64,000 nucleotides of DNA from Plotosus lineatus (GCA_024760905.1 CM045729.1:61116080-61180079); one strand, 5' to 3'. Shown: positions 11,626 through 24,190, counted from the first letter of the stretch. Notes: generated by a model not told the origin, from the letters alone. Made by a program: numbers and translations.

Positions 11626-11724
11626 TTACCATCATATCCATCATTAAGTTTGTAAAGTAAGCTGGACTCCACTGAAATGCATACAGAACTTAGTGATAGG
11701 TTTTCCTTCATTTCTTCCATATAT
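11239..11724. repeat. Intron sequence with a (TC)n microsatellite
   Basis: (TC)n at 11579-11622, about 22 units. Nothing else recognised in this stretch. Confidence 0.85.
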
Positions 11725-12221
11725 AGGGACCCCTCGTGACGTCGTGCTTCAATTCATGCGGCTTCAGTTCATCACATTTTTTTAAAAATATTCGTCAAAT
11801 TAAAAAATAAGGAAATTAAGGACGAATAGGAGAAAAAGTTTAGGAAAGTGCCACAAAAACAAGGCCAATTAAGCAAAAAAAAAAAAAAAAAAGTAAACAA
11901 CTACAAAACAAAAAATAACCCAAAACCTCCCGTCAAAACTACTTACATTGTTGTGAGGTGGCATCTGAGTGCATGCACGCGCATCTGTATGTGTGTGTAT
12001 TTATATTTTACTTACATCTTATGCATTATTTTTTAATGTTTAATTGTTATTATAAGCATTTATAGCATTGAATATGTATATATTGATATTATATACACAT
12101 ATACATTTACGGAAACATCAGTCGGTAGGTGGGAGGATGGGGGGGTGATCCTACTTCGCGGATTTCGGTGGTCACGTGGGGATCTTGGTCCCAATTAATC
12201 GCCGAAAGTGAGGGAGTCCTG
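11725..12221. mobile_element. Element X: nonautonomous DNA transposon with TA target
   Basis: Left end agggacccctcg and right end gtgagggagtcctg are imperfect inverted copies, followed by TA. The sub-terminal sequence gcttcaattcatgcggcttc and the internal catcaaaactacttacat are shared with copies at 20185, 26360, 38624 and 49694. The cagggatccctcgctacttcgcg-type end resembles Tigger/pogo termini; that family assignment is inference. No coding content. Confidence 0.65.
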
Positions 12222-12455
12222 TATATGTTCAATCCAGTTTTCCTCCGTGTTTTGAGCAGCAGCTGTGTGAGTAAAACAGTTGGGAGGTTTCCCTTAATAT
12301 ATTAATCTGCAACTTCTGTCTTTGAATGCATAGTCAGTGGCTCGCTGGTCAGTACACTGCATTGTAATGGTTGCAGCAGACAGATGTTATGGCAGGTAAC
12401 TAGATTGCAAGCGCTTTGCAAGACACCCAAGAGACACCTACAAATTAATTTAGAC

Positions 12456-12640
12456 AATGATGGGTTCCCGAGTGGCGCATCACTATCAACCTGGAGATCG
12501 CAAGTTTGAATCCAGCTTGATGTCGTATCCATTTGTGAATAGGAGTCAATGGAAGCTAATTGGCTGATCTCTCATAAGAGGGAGGGGTGGTTTTTGTTGA
12601 GGGGCAGGTGGGAATTGGATGCGACTAAAAATAAGCAGAG
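12456..12640 (+). mobile_element. tRNA-derived SINE (local family SINE-F)
   Basis: Begins gatgggttcccgagtggcgc with a B box caagtttgaatccag about 45 bp later, then a body with gctaattggctgatctctc and a G-rich end (gagggaggggtgg). This head-body combination is not shared with the other SINEs in the window. Only one copy is seen. Confidence 0.6.
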
Positions 12641-12729
12641 AAAAAAAGATAATTAGTCAAAATTGCACAAATGTAGCACGGTGAAGGAGTGTTTTTTTTT
12701 TTTTTTAAAGCACAGGGCTATTGGAAAAA

Positions 12730-12730
<1 letters not shown>

Positions 12731-12789
<59 letters not shown>

Positions 12790-13075
12790 TGTATGATTTC
12801 CGGTGCAAGTAAAAAGAAGAAGCGGGTTCGTGGCATGCGGTTGAGTAATATCGCAAAGGAATATGGCCAAGCCCGTCTACCATCGATACGATATTGAAGC
12901 AGAAGGAGGTCTTAAAAGGTTTGCTTTTATAATTTTTAAAGGGTTTAGGGGGTAGTATTGAGGGCCTTGGAACGAATCATGCGTTTTGTACGTAAAATGC
13001 ATTTCAATTAACGAAAAATATAGGTTAAGAAAAAGGCTCTGGAACGGATTAATTTCGTAAGGTGAGGTACCACTG
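12731..13075 (+). mobile_element. Tigger-like element, 3' part, starting with (CA)n
   Basis: (CA)n at 12731-12785 is followed by a remnant of the transposase N-terminus (SKKKKRVRGMRLS then KEYGQARLPS, with a frameshift) similar to 44520-44700. The right terminus ttaatttcgtaaggtgaggtaccactg ends at 13075 and is followed by TA. The left inverted repeat is missing, so this copy is truncated. Confidence 0.65.
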
Positions 13076-13102
13076 TATTCATTTTACATTTAAATGAAAT
13101 AT

Positions 13103-13466
13103 CATTCATTCATTCATTTTCTGAACCGCTTAATACTAATTAGACATCCAGGGAGGCTGGTGTCTATCTCAGTCGACTTCGGGTAAGGACAGGGTACACC
13201 CTGGATAGCTCGTCAAGTCATAGCAGGGGAAACACTCACACAAACATTTATACTCACATTCACACCTAGGGGAGATTTGGAACAGCCAATTAACCTACTG
13301 TGCATGTTTTGGAATCTGCGGGAGGAAACCGGCGTACCCAGAGGAAACCCTCACAAGCACGGGGAGAACATGCAAACTCCACACAGAAATGCCCGAGCTG
13401 GGAATCGAACCCAGAACCTTCTTTCTGTGAGACGGACGTGCTAACCACTACGAAACCGTGACACCC
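13103..13466 (-). mobile_element. SINE-C copy, nearly complete
   Basis: On the - strand it reads head (gtagtggttagcacg), B box (ctgggttcgattccc), gtttgcatgttctcc, gctaattggctgttcc-type middle, and a tail ending ctaattagtattaagcggtt and (ATGA)n-like tgaatgaatgaatg. The tetramer tail is on the left, as expected for a - strand insertion. Confidence 0.8.
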
Positions 13467-13489
13467 AGTGAAATATTAATCCATTAATT

Positions 13490-13818
13490 ATACATTTATC
13501 GCTTATCTGTAAGGGTCATGGGGTAGCTACAGCCGATCATAGCTGCCTTTGAATGAGAGACAGGTACACCTTTAAATAGGTCAGCGGTCTATATCAATGC
13601 TTATGCAGGTACAAACCATTCACACTCACATGGTACACCTTCAAGTAGATATTTGTGAGTTGTCTTACTGTGCATATATTAGACTCTGTGAGAAAACCAG
13701 AGTACCCAGTGGAAACCCACACATGCACAGAGGAAACATGGAACCTCCACAAAAAATGGCTGTTGGCCATAGTTTGAACCCTGAACCATTTCAGGTTCAG
13801 GCAACTGTGCTAACCTCC
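13490..13818 (-). mobile_element. SINE-C copy, diverged
   Basis: Same layout as its left neighbour, with many substitutions (ggtcatggggtagctacag tail, agaaaaccagagtacccag middle, gtttgaaccctgaacc B-box region). It lies head to tail with the 13103 copy, separated by about 25 bp. Confidence 0.65.
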
Positions 13819-13959
13819 CAAAAATTAAATAATATAAATCAATTAATTTGTTCATTTGATATGGATGTAAGTACCAGAAAATAAAAGTGAATCAATATTT
13901 TGAGCTTTATTATATACTGTATTTCAATGTGTACATTTGTTTCCATATTTATGGCCCTT

Positions 13960-14345
13960 TAAAAAAAAAAAAAAAAAAAAAGCTATACATTCCCTGCATT
14001 ATGCACAGCTTTGACTTTGACTGACTGCCCATCCATCCTATCTTTATCCTCGCATTGTCTGGAACCAATCCCAACACACCTTGGCCAAGAGGCAGGGTAC
14101 AGTACACCATTTTCTCTTGCAGACAACTGTTCACACCTAGGGGCAATTTGGTTGATGCAGATGATTTAATCCACATGTTTTATGATGAGAGGAAGAAACC
14201 TGTGTAGCCAGAGCAAACCCACTTGGCAACAGGGTGAACTCCACATTAAACGGCTCCAGCTGTTCAGCATGTTCAAACCCAGAACCTATTGCTGTGGAGT
14301 ATCGATGCATACTAGTACAACTGAATTACAGTGCTGCCTCACATC
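13960..14345 (-). mobile_element. Poly(A) run and a third SINE-C remnant
   Basis: A 22-bp A-run (13960-13981) precedes a diverged SINE-C: the tail is near 14010-14110 and the head ends near 14345 (gttcaaacccagaacc at 14271). Three SINE-C copies in the same orientation within 1.25 kb suggest either repeated insertion or an old tandem duplication. Confidence 0.5.
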
Positions 14346-14699
14346 CCATTTCATCCGACATATCTTCTATTTTATGAAGAGTGTGTTGTATACTGTGAAT
14401 ACATAAGCACATCCTTATATAATTACATACTAGCACATCTTATATAACTAAGACACTGAATTTGCTTTACAATTAACATTGTGTAAGGTCCCAGAAGAGC
14501 AATACAGTAGTACATTCATTCCAAGGTTACTGGTTCTTTCTGTTGTGGGTTATCGAATGTAATCAAGACAGACATAGACTCTATTGCTTTATGGTTTAGG
14601 AAATTTATAGGGTTCCTGTTGATCTTAACAAACAAACAAATAAATAAATAAATACATAGAATTTTTACATCTAAAAATAATATCTTAAGTGATATTAAT
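14346..14699. other. Intron 1 sequence, nothing recognised
   Basis: AT-rich with a short (AAAT)n run near 14635. No features supported. Confidence 0.5.
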
Positions 14700-15212
14700 T
14701 GGGTCAGTGGTGGTCCAGTGCTGTGATGAAAAGGTTGGGGACCACACAGGCAAATTTACGGAGGGTGGGGGGGCTGAGTCGGCCAAGATGGGCGCCTGCT
14801 TCCCCACGACCCCTATTGGGGTAAATAATAATAAGCACTCCATGAATGTTATTTTTTTTTTCAACAGCTGAAATAAAGTTGGTTGGGAAGTAGAGCTTGA
14901 ACTTTTCTTTTAAAAAAAAAAAACAGGTGATCATGAACCAGCTGGGAGAATGAAGGCGAAGGCTCAGTCTCACCCAAAATCCCTGCTATTGTTTGAAACA
15001 TGTCCAGCACCCACATTTTAGTGCTCAAATCACCGACATATAACCAAGAGAATCCGGGCATTTTTCAAAATAAAAGACTTTTTCAAAATTAAAGATCGTT
15101 CAGACTCAGATAATAAATAAAACGGAAATAATCAATTATTTCTCCTGCGGACCGGTACCGATTGAACCACGGACTGGTACCGGTCCACGGACCGGTGGTT
15201 GGGGACCACTGG
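14700..15212. mobile_element. hAT-like remnant
   Basis: The right end ccggtggttggggaccactg at 15212, with repeated ggaccggtacc motifs just inside (15149-15200), is typical of fish hAT termini of the 'cagtggtccccaacc' class. A similar ggttggggaccac occurs at 14734. The left boundary is unclear, and the element abuts the SINE-B head directly. No open transposase frame. Confidence 0.5.
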
Positions 15213-15725
15213 TCTAGTGGTATCAGCCACAGGATCGCTGATCCTAAGGTTGGGAGTTTGAGTCCCACTAGTGGTATAGGGTGCAGGATCGCTGATCCTA
15301 AGGTTGGGGGTTCGAGTCCCACTCTCCACAAGGGTGCCACTGTCCCCCCCAGTGCAGCTAACTGGGTTATCGAAGGCGGGCCATGTCTCTCACTGTCTAT
15401 GGTGTGAGGCATGTAAAAGAACCATTGCTGACTTTCGACAAGAGCAGCTGTAAAGCCGTCAGCATGTTTCTAATCAGGAGTCGGAGTCCCCTTGAGGCAT
15501 TCACAGCAACGTTCTGGTAACTCCTGCAGCGGCACTGGAACCCAGTCATATCGGCACTTGCCCTTCCATTGGATCCTTCCAGTGGTGCCAAGAGGGGGAA
15601 CTTGCTGCTCTGGTAACAGCCTGTCCTCCATTACTCCCTACCCCGGCTCTACGCACTGGAGAGTATCACCAGCCGGGATACCAGCCAGAGTGCAACCATA
15701 GTCCTTCGGGACTGACGGAGGTCTA
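15213..15725 (+). mobile_element. SINE-B3: duplicated tRNA-like head and a third kind of tail
   Basis: The head segment (ctagtggtat ... gatcgctgatcctaaggttggg ... gagtcccact) occurs twice in tandem, at about 15214-15270 and 15271-15325. The usual SINE-B central domain follows (gtgcagctaactgggttatc, gaaccattgctgactttcg). After gccgtcagcatg the sequence turns into a tail found nowhere else in the window (caggagtcggagtcccc ... gtccttcgggactgacggag). The shared part is SINE-B; the tail is of unknown origin. Confidence 0.7.
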
Positions 15726-15896
15726 CTATACTATGGTATTAATTTCTTTTAAATCAATCCGTCAATTCTTAAAACTTCCAAGATATAGGGGGTAGGATTT
15801 TATTGATGTTTTCCTCTGACACTGCAATTAAAAATATAAAATATTAAATATTTGAGAATACCTGTTTTATAACTCATTGAAAACCTTTTGTGCGGC

Positions 15897-16035
15897 AGAG
15901 CGGCGTTGTGGTTAGCACATCCGCCTCACATCATAGTCTTGGGTTTGAGTCCTGTTCTCAATGAGGATAATTTCTCTGACATAGACTCCCCGTGACCCTA
16001 GTACAATTAAGTCATTCGGAAAATGAATGAAAGCC
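15897..16035 (+). mobile_element. SINE-C fragment
   Basis: Head with gttgtggttagcacatccgc and B-box-like gggtttgagtcctg, then an internal deletion leading to a gaaaatgaatgaa tail. About 140 bp against the usual ~320. Confidence 0.6.
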
Positions 16036-16688
16036 GTTTGTATTCCTACACAAATCACTTTTGTTTGTTGTACTCTGGAATTCTCAGAGCAGCAACACTT
16101 TCAACTAGTTATGCGTAACTCGTGAAGACATGGAGAAGTGTCAATATAACGAAAACTTTTTTTCAGGGAAGATTTTGCAGTCTGACTTAAAATTGCCATT
16201 GGATATTTGTTTGAGGTACATTGCATTTATTTTAATATAAATTAACATGTCTAAATAAAATGTAATGCAGGAAGTCAATCAAACGTACTATGATAGGAAT
16301 CAAAGCAGGGGAATTCCTCATGCACGGTTTTGAACATAAGACTGCAACAGCAGTCCGCTGACCGACACCACACAGGTCTCAGTTCTGCTCTGGTTCTGCC
16401 CTCATCTTTACTACACCTTGACCTCCATCTCAGTTAACAGTGCCAGTGCAAACGGATCTTCAAACAGCACTTATTAGCATATCCGACCCGAAATATTCCA
16501 TGCAGTCTTCCTGGTTTCTGAAATTGTCTCCATTTTCTCAAGTAGTGACTTCAGAGAGCACACTTCATCATCAAATGAAATGCATTACAAATGCAATATA
16601 AGGAGATCAAATCAGAATTAAAATAAGTGGAGGCTGCTGTTCCCATGACTCACATGCATAAACTCTGCCAGCTGTGATGTAATTGTAA
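16036..16688. other. Intron 1 sequence, nothing recognised
   Basis: No coding, splice-framed exon or repeat signature found. Confidence 0.5.
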
Positions 16689-16708
16689 TGTTCTATGTTA
16701 CAGTATAT

Positions 16709-16778
<70 letters not shown>

Positions 16779-17350
16779 GCTTTATTAATCTCACAATGGA
16801 GAAATTCACTGTTACAGGCTCTTGAGGTACCATCAGTAGGGGGTGCAAAAATAGATACAAATACAAACATACACACATACATATATATTATATAAGTAAA
16901 TAAATAAATAGATACATAAATAGTATAAATTAATAAACAATAAAAGAAAAGAAGGGAACAACTTTGTAGACTGGGTAGACTTTAGTTGAGATTTCCTTTC
17001 GGCTTTTTCCCTATTTCAGGGGTCGCCACAGTGAATGATTCGCACGTTTGATTTGGCATAGGTTTTTACGTCGGATGCCCTTCCTGACACAACCTTTAGC
17101 CAGGTACAGAAACACACTGACGGTTTTGCAGCTACTCTTTACGAAAGTCAGCAATGGTTCTTTTACATGAACCTCTCACCATAGACAGGGAGAGACATGG
17201 CCCGCCTTTAATAACCCAGTCAGCTGCACTGGGGGGGTGGGGGGTGACAACCATGTGGAAAATGGGACTCGAACCCTCAACCTTAGGATCAGCGATCCAG
17301 CACCCTATACCACTAGACCACCACTGCCCCTGTTCTATGTTACAGTATAT
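16689..17350 (-). mobile_element. Chimeric retroinsertion: SINE-B1 joined to a LINE 3' tail with (TATC)n
   Basis: A perfect 20-bp duplication tgttctatgttacagtatat lies at 16689-16708 and 17331-17350. Read on the - strand, the insert starts exactly at the SINE-B head (17330), runs through the SINE-B1 body to its RTE-like end (~16997), continues into unrelated sequence that includes ccattgtgagattaataaag, and ends in (TATC)n at 16709-16777. The last part resembles the 3' end of another fish retroelement. One target duplication around both parts points to a single insertion of a chimeric template. Confidence 0.75.
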
Positions 17351-17417
17351 ATTTGGACAAATTTGTCCATGACCCTGGATCACTTCTTTTTTAGTTTTTT
17401 TTTTGTTTTTGGTAATA

Positions 17418-18206
17418 CAGTGATACCTCAGCTCACGAACATAATTGGTTCCCTGAAAGTGTGTGTGAGGCGAAAAGTTCGTCTTCCGAACATTTATTTC
17501 CCATAAGAAACCATTAAAATGAGAATAATCCGTTCCCAGGTCCCCATAAAACATAATTTTCTACTAAATAAGCCTTAAAACTACACAAAAATATACCTTA
17601 TTTTATGTATAATAAATGTGCTATTGTATTGTAATTAAAGAAATAAACTGTACTGTATAATAAAGTCGTTTTATTTACCTTTGTGATGGTAGTTGATGGC
17701 TTGATGGAATGGAGTGGGAGGAGGAGGGAGGGAGGGACTTACCGTTTGGAAGGAGAGTTTGGAAACGCCTACTGTTTGGAAACACCCTTAGCCACACACG
17801 CACCCTTAATAGCTTCCTTGTTCTTAAGGATGGGAGCAATGGTAGACTTAGCGTACTGGTACTGGGACGCCGAGTCATACAAACGCACACCTCGTTCATG
17901 TTTTTCAATGATCTCCGCCTGTGGTGGGGTCTTTTTCGGTCCCATAATAGCAAAAGTACACTCAATATGGTCCAAAATGTCTATCAAACACAAACCACTT
18001 CCGCACTCAAAGAAAGGGGGTGACGAACTGTGACGCCGTGAGCGTGCGTCAACTTCTCGTGGCCGCCACCGTGGCGCTGTTCGACCGCGTGGTTTGGTTC
18101 GTCCGCCAAAAACTAGTTCGTCAGCAGAGACTATATGCTCGCAAATTTAATGTTCTTGAGGCGAAAAGTTCGTGATCTTAAGCGTTCGTCAGCGGAGGTT
18201 TTACTG
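17418..18206 (-). mobile_element. Tigger-type element with transposase N-terminus remnant
   Basis: Left end cagtgatacctcagctcacg and right end (reverse complement cagtaaaacctccgctgacg) are flanked by TA. On the - strand, near 17769-17945, a frame begins MGPKKTPPQAEIIEKHERG and continues with STIAPILKNKEAIK. This matches the start of TIGD1-like transposases, the CENP-B-type DNA-binding helix-turn-helix. The frame then breaks and no catalytic domain follows, so it is an internally deleted relic. Confidence 0.75.
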
Positions 18207-18501
18207 TATTGGCATTTAAATTTCATTTGACTGCATTAAAAAGATTTAAATTTATCATTACATTTATCTTTTTTTAAGCTGTGGGGACCTGATTTAAGCA
18301 AAGGTCAGATTGTATTTTTATTTTGGACACTATATTTTTTAATAATATAGATAACAGCATGTACAGCTACAGTTATTGCTGTATCTACACCAGAAAATCC
18401 TGAATGGTGTTATTGGATTTCATGCTTTTTTTTAATGTTTTCTTTTGTGCTGGATTGTTTGTTGTATATATCCTCATATGTTTTTGTGACTTTGATCATG
18501 G

Positions 18502-19097
18502 CTCTAGACCAGTGGTTCCCAACCTGGGTTCGATCAAACCCTAGGGGTTCGGTGAGTCGGTCTCAGGGGTTCGGCGGAGCCTCTGCCACGGAGGTCAGGA
18601 CACACCCGACTCATCATGTCAATTAGTGATGACACGCCCCGCTTGGCCATCACTGGCTGCAGATGATCACATTACATTGCTTGGCCAATCAGTGCCGCGG
18701 GGAATTTAGCCCGCTCAGTAGTCAATGTGTGAAGTCGTGAGATTTTTTTCGGAATATTTTAATCCATACTAACTATGTCAAGCAAATAAAGAAAGTGGTT
18801 GGACGAATATGTACAACATGGATTCACATGCATCACGGAACGTGATGGGACTCAGCATCCTATCTGAATGATTTGCAATACCAAGTTGAGCAACTCTAGT
18901 CTCGCACCGGAAAAACTAAAGGAATACTTCGTGAAACTGTATGGAGATGGGGAATACAAGAACACAACAGTGCCTATGTCTTGAATTTGTAAAAAAATCA
19001 TATTTTTATTTTTCACTGATGAAGGGTTCGGTGAATGTGCATATGAAACTGGTGGGGTTCGGTACCTACAACAAGGTTAAGAACCACTGCTCTAGGC
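18502..19097 (+). mobile_element. hAT-Charlie-like relic with BED zinc finger remnant
   Basis: Element 18510-19089 has ends cagtggttcccaacct and (reverse complement) cagtggttcttaacctt, flanked by 8-mers ctctagac and ctctaggc (7 of 8 match). From 18775 a + strand frame resembles the BED finger start of domesticated hAT proteins: KWLDEYVQHGFTCITERDG, MICNTKLSNSSLAPEKLKEY, FVKLYGDGEYKN, with a stop after MSSK and another before MICN. The catalytic part is deleted. Confidence 0.75.
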
Positions 19098-19731
19098 ATA
19101 CTGCAATGCTGTGAAAATGTACTTTGGCACCTGTATACCAATGTATAAATAAAGTTATTTCTTGTTTTTGCTCAAATACCAAGAAACAATTTGGATTCAA
19201 GGACCCACTACAAACATCAAATAGCACTAAAGCTCAGAGGCCAATCTAGCTGATGTTTATAGTAGCTATATTTGGAATATTTTTTGAAGTGGAAGATGAA
19301 AAATTGAAAATGCTTTTTATTCTGTGTCAGTGGTAGGGCTTGAATTCCTCTTCAAAGGTGTCTCTCAAGCCGTGACATTTAGGATCCCAGTGCAATCGGC
19401 CCCATCGTGAGTCAAATAAATGTCTGTTCAGGATGGTGTGAATATGAAAGAATTAATCTTTTGCAATATTGGGATAAAATGCAAGTCTAGTTTAATAAAA
19501 CTAAATGTAGACTTTGTCTGTTTCCAGAATATTTGTTTTACTGTAATTTGCTTTAATTGACAAATATGCACTTAATGCGAGGTAAATGGCAATAAATAGG
19601 ACTATTAAATTCATCAGCGTCTACTGGGTCTGAGGCGCTTAATTCTACATGGGAGCATAAGTAAAAAAGTACACGGTGTAGCTTTATCTCTCTTTAGGAG
19701 TTTTTATACACAGTAAATGTAAACATAAAGA
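19098..19731. other. Intron 1 sequence, nothing recognised
   Basis: No feature supported. Confidence 0.5.
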
Positions 19732-20050
19732 AAAACAAAATTCATTCATTCATTTTCTGAACTCCTTAATCCTAATTAAGGTCACAGGATGGCTGGCGCC
19801 TATCTCAGCCAACTCAGGGTGAGGGCACTGTACACACTGAACTCGCCTACTCGTGACGAAAGTCAGCAATGGTTCTTTTACATAACTCTCCCCATAGACA
19901 GTGAGAAACATGGCTGGCCTTTGATAGCCCAGTTAGCGGTGCTGGGAGGACAGCAGTGGAAACCTGGTAAAAGTGGAGCTTATACCTTCAAATTTGGGAT
20001 CAGTAATGCAGCACCTTACCATCAGGCTATCACTGCCCACAAAACAAAAT
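19732..20050 (-). mobile_element. SINE-B2 copy with 10-bp target duplication
   Basis: Element 19742-20040 is flanked by aaaacaaaat (19732-19741 and 20041-20050). On the - strand: degenerate tRNA-like head, SINE-B central domain (aaccattgctgactttcg), then the SINE-C-like tail (gagttggctgagataggcg, gaaaatgaatgaatgaa). The RTE-type tail of SINE-B1 is absent. Confidence 0.75.
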
Positions 20051-20184
20051 GGGATTTTTAAAGTTTATATTTGCATACATTAACCATGACGGAGGCAGGT
20101 CAAGTGAGCAGGGCTATGTAGCTAATGGTTTCTGTGTGGACAACTGATTCAAAGCTTACAATATACTACACAGAAATAAAAGTA

Positions 20185-20735
20185 TCCCTCGCTACTTCGC
20201 GCTTCAATTCATGCAGTTTCAGTGCATTGCGTTTTTTTTTTAATATTCATTGAATTAAAAAAATAAGGAAATTAAGGAAGAATTGAGGGAAAACTTAAGG
20301 AAAATGCCCCAAAACAAGGCCAATTATGCAACCCCCCCCCCATCAAAACTACTTACATCTTTATGTGAGATGCGCATCTGTATGTGTGTGTATTTATATT
20401 TTATTTACATCTTATGCATTATTTTTTAATGGTTGATTGTTATTATAAGCATTTATAGCATTAAATATGTATTTATTGATATTATATGCACATATACAAG
20501 TACGTACGTATATGTCATTCAGGGGGCTCGATCGTACTTTGCCGGGGGGTCTTGGTCCCCTTGGATCTCCACGCGACCATCAAAATTCGCATCGCCCCCA
20601 GACCCCCCGACTGACGTATACATACATACATACAGATGTAAATAAAATATAAATACACACATACAGATGCGCACCTCACATAAAGATGTAAGTAGTTTTG
20701 ATGGGGGGTTTTGGGTTGATTTTTAGGTTTTGCCC
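20185..20735. mobile_element. Element X copy rearranged into a fold-back
   Basis: Left terminus atccctcgctacttcgcgct matches element X. Internal segment 20341-20412 recurs inverted at 20634-20703, differing by one substitution and one 2-bp indel over about 70 bp, with a ~220-bp spacer that holds G/C-rich sequence (gccggggggtcttggtcccc). The right end has been replaced by the second arm, which then joins a Tigger-like element. Confidence 0.7.
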
Positions 20736-20901
20736 CAAAATGATTTAAACCCTTTAAAAATTATAAAAGCATACCTTTTAAGGCCTCCTTCTGCTTCAAT
20801 ATTGTACCGATGGTAGACGGGTTTGGCCATATTTCTTTGTGATATCACTCAACCGCATGCCACGAACCCACTTCTTCTTTTCATTCGCACTGGGAATCAC
20901 A

Positions 20902-20973
<72 letters not shown>

Positions 20974-21442
20974 GACCATGTCTTTTTAGCAGAGATATAA
21001 TCTTACAAAAGTTTATGCAAGCTTAAAAGCTTGAACCAAAAGATAAAGTTGCAATGAGCACAGTCAAAAAAACAACATTAACTCTGTCCTTTACACGAAA
21101 AGCATTATGAGTGCTCCATAATAGCCAATGGGATGGAGCCGCGTCATCCCTCCTAGCCAATGGGAGGCCAGCGGGGTGGGATGTTGGGTGATAGCCAAAA
21201 GGGAGGGAGCTGCGTCATCCCTCTTAGCCAATGGGAGGCCAGCGAGGCCGGAAGATAATCAATGGGAGAGCTGCTCGTGCATTGTTTGAATGTTTGAATG
21301 TTTGAATGGCGTGTTTGAATGGCGCATTTGGCGCGTTTCGTAAGGAGAACTTGTTTTGAATACAGAGACAAAATATTTTGGAAAATGTTTTTCGTAACCT
21401 GGATTTTTCGTTTGCTGGGACTATCGTAAGGTGAGGTACCAC

Positions 21443-21444
<2 letters not shown>
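20736..21444 (-). mobile_element. Tigger-like element with embedded (GT)n
   Basis: On the - strand it begins cagtggtacctcaccttacg (21444 leftward), contains CCAAT/GC-box repeats (21120-21270), then a (CA)n tract at 20905-20972. The degraded transposase start follows (KKKWVRGMRLSDITKKYGQT, near 20880-20800). The 3' end of the element is missing at 20736. Same order of parts as 12731-13075 and 44132. Confidence 0.7.
20905..20972. repeat. (GT)n microsatellite inside the Tigger copy
   Basis: About 34 GT units just upstream of the transposase start remnant. Confidence 0.95.
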
Positions 21445-21532
<88 letters not shown>

Positions 21533-21536
21533 TATA
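21445..21536. repeat. (GT)n-(TA)n microsatellite
   Basis: GT units follow directly on the Tigger end and pass into about 33 TA units. The TA tract continues on the other side of the solo LTR at 23057. Confidence 0.9.
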
Positions 21537-23190
<1,654 letters not shown>

Positions 23191-23868
23191 TCAAAAATAG
23201 TGGACAAATCATACTGCACTGTTCAATTAAGTAAATATTGAAATATTATAGGGTACACTTGTACACTTTTGTTAATAAAAGGACCAACTTGCTGAACATC
23301 TTTTTAATATATCAGAGCCATCTTGAAAAAAAGTTCATATCGTGAGTATATATGCATGGAAAATTTGTATAACACTGACTCACACCTAAAAGTCTTAGAA
23401 AACATTCTAATGAGAAAAAAAATATCACACGAATACTGAAACATATTAATCATTTTTTACACTTCATGCTTGTTCCCACATTTTCTCAATAAAAGCTGGA
23501 GACAGAACTAAAGCTGAGAGTTTCTGCAAACACAACCTGTTCACTCAGTCTGCCATGCTGTTTGTAAAGTGTGTTCCAGTGACTACGCTGTCTGTCTGTG
23601 TTTACACGGCGAGATGTGTCTTCTAGACCAACTGGTGCTTACCTATAGAGAAAGATGCCTAGGGTAAAAATTACCCTCATAAGAGCCAAGTTCACATTTT
23701 TCAGATGAAATATATTTGATGGAATATGTTTAGTGAGTGTGCTGTTTTGAAAAGAAAATGCCGACAATGTTTTCTGTGTACTGGGTAAACTCTTAATCGC
23801 AGCTACTTCAAATATATAGCCAGTAAGGATTAGTCTAGTTCTGATCTGTTTGGGGCAGCTGTAGCCTA
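23191..23868. other. Intron 1 sequence, nothing recognised
   Basis: No feature supported. Confidence 0.5.
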
Positions 23869-24064
23869 ATGGTTAGAAAAGCAACTCTGGGGATGAAGGG
23901 TTGCTGGTTAGATTAACAAACCATCAGGAAAAATGTGTGGTGGTGAGGGGAGTGAGCTACACCTTCCCATTCAGTGCTGAAGTGCCCTTGAGCAAGGCAT
24001 CTAACCTCCAGGTGCCCCAAAATGTGTTTGTCAGCCCACTGCTCTAAGTGTATACTCACTGTTT

Positions 24065-24135
<71 letters not shown>

Positions 24136-24190
24136 CATTTTTGATGGGTTAAATGCAGAGGAAATAATTTCCCTGGTGGAATTAATACAC
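23869..24190 (+). mobile_element. tRNA-derived SINE (local family SINE-D) with internal (GT)n
   Basis: Head ggggcagctgtagcctaatg with a degenerate B box ggttgctggttagatt, then the typical gaagtgcccttgagcaagg segment. A (GT)n tract (24067-24133) follows, then a gggttaaatgcagag segment. The copy at 39985-40255 on the other strand also has a CA tract at the same internal position, so the tract belongs to the family. Confidence 0.75.

Noticed and set aside
17132..17554. The 140-codon - strand frame as a gene
   Set aside because: It runs through the SINE-B central domain and the Tigger-type terminus; similar frames appear in other SINE-B copies.
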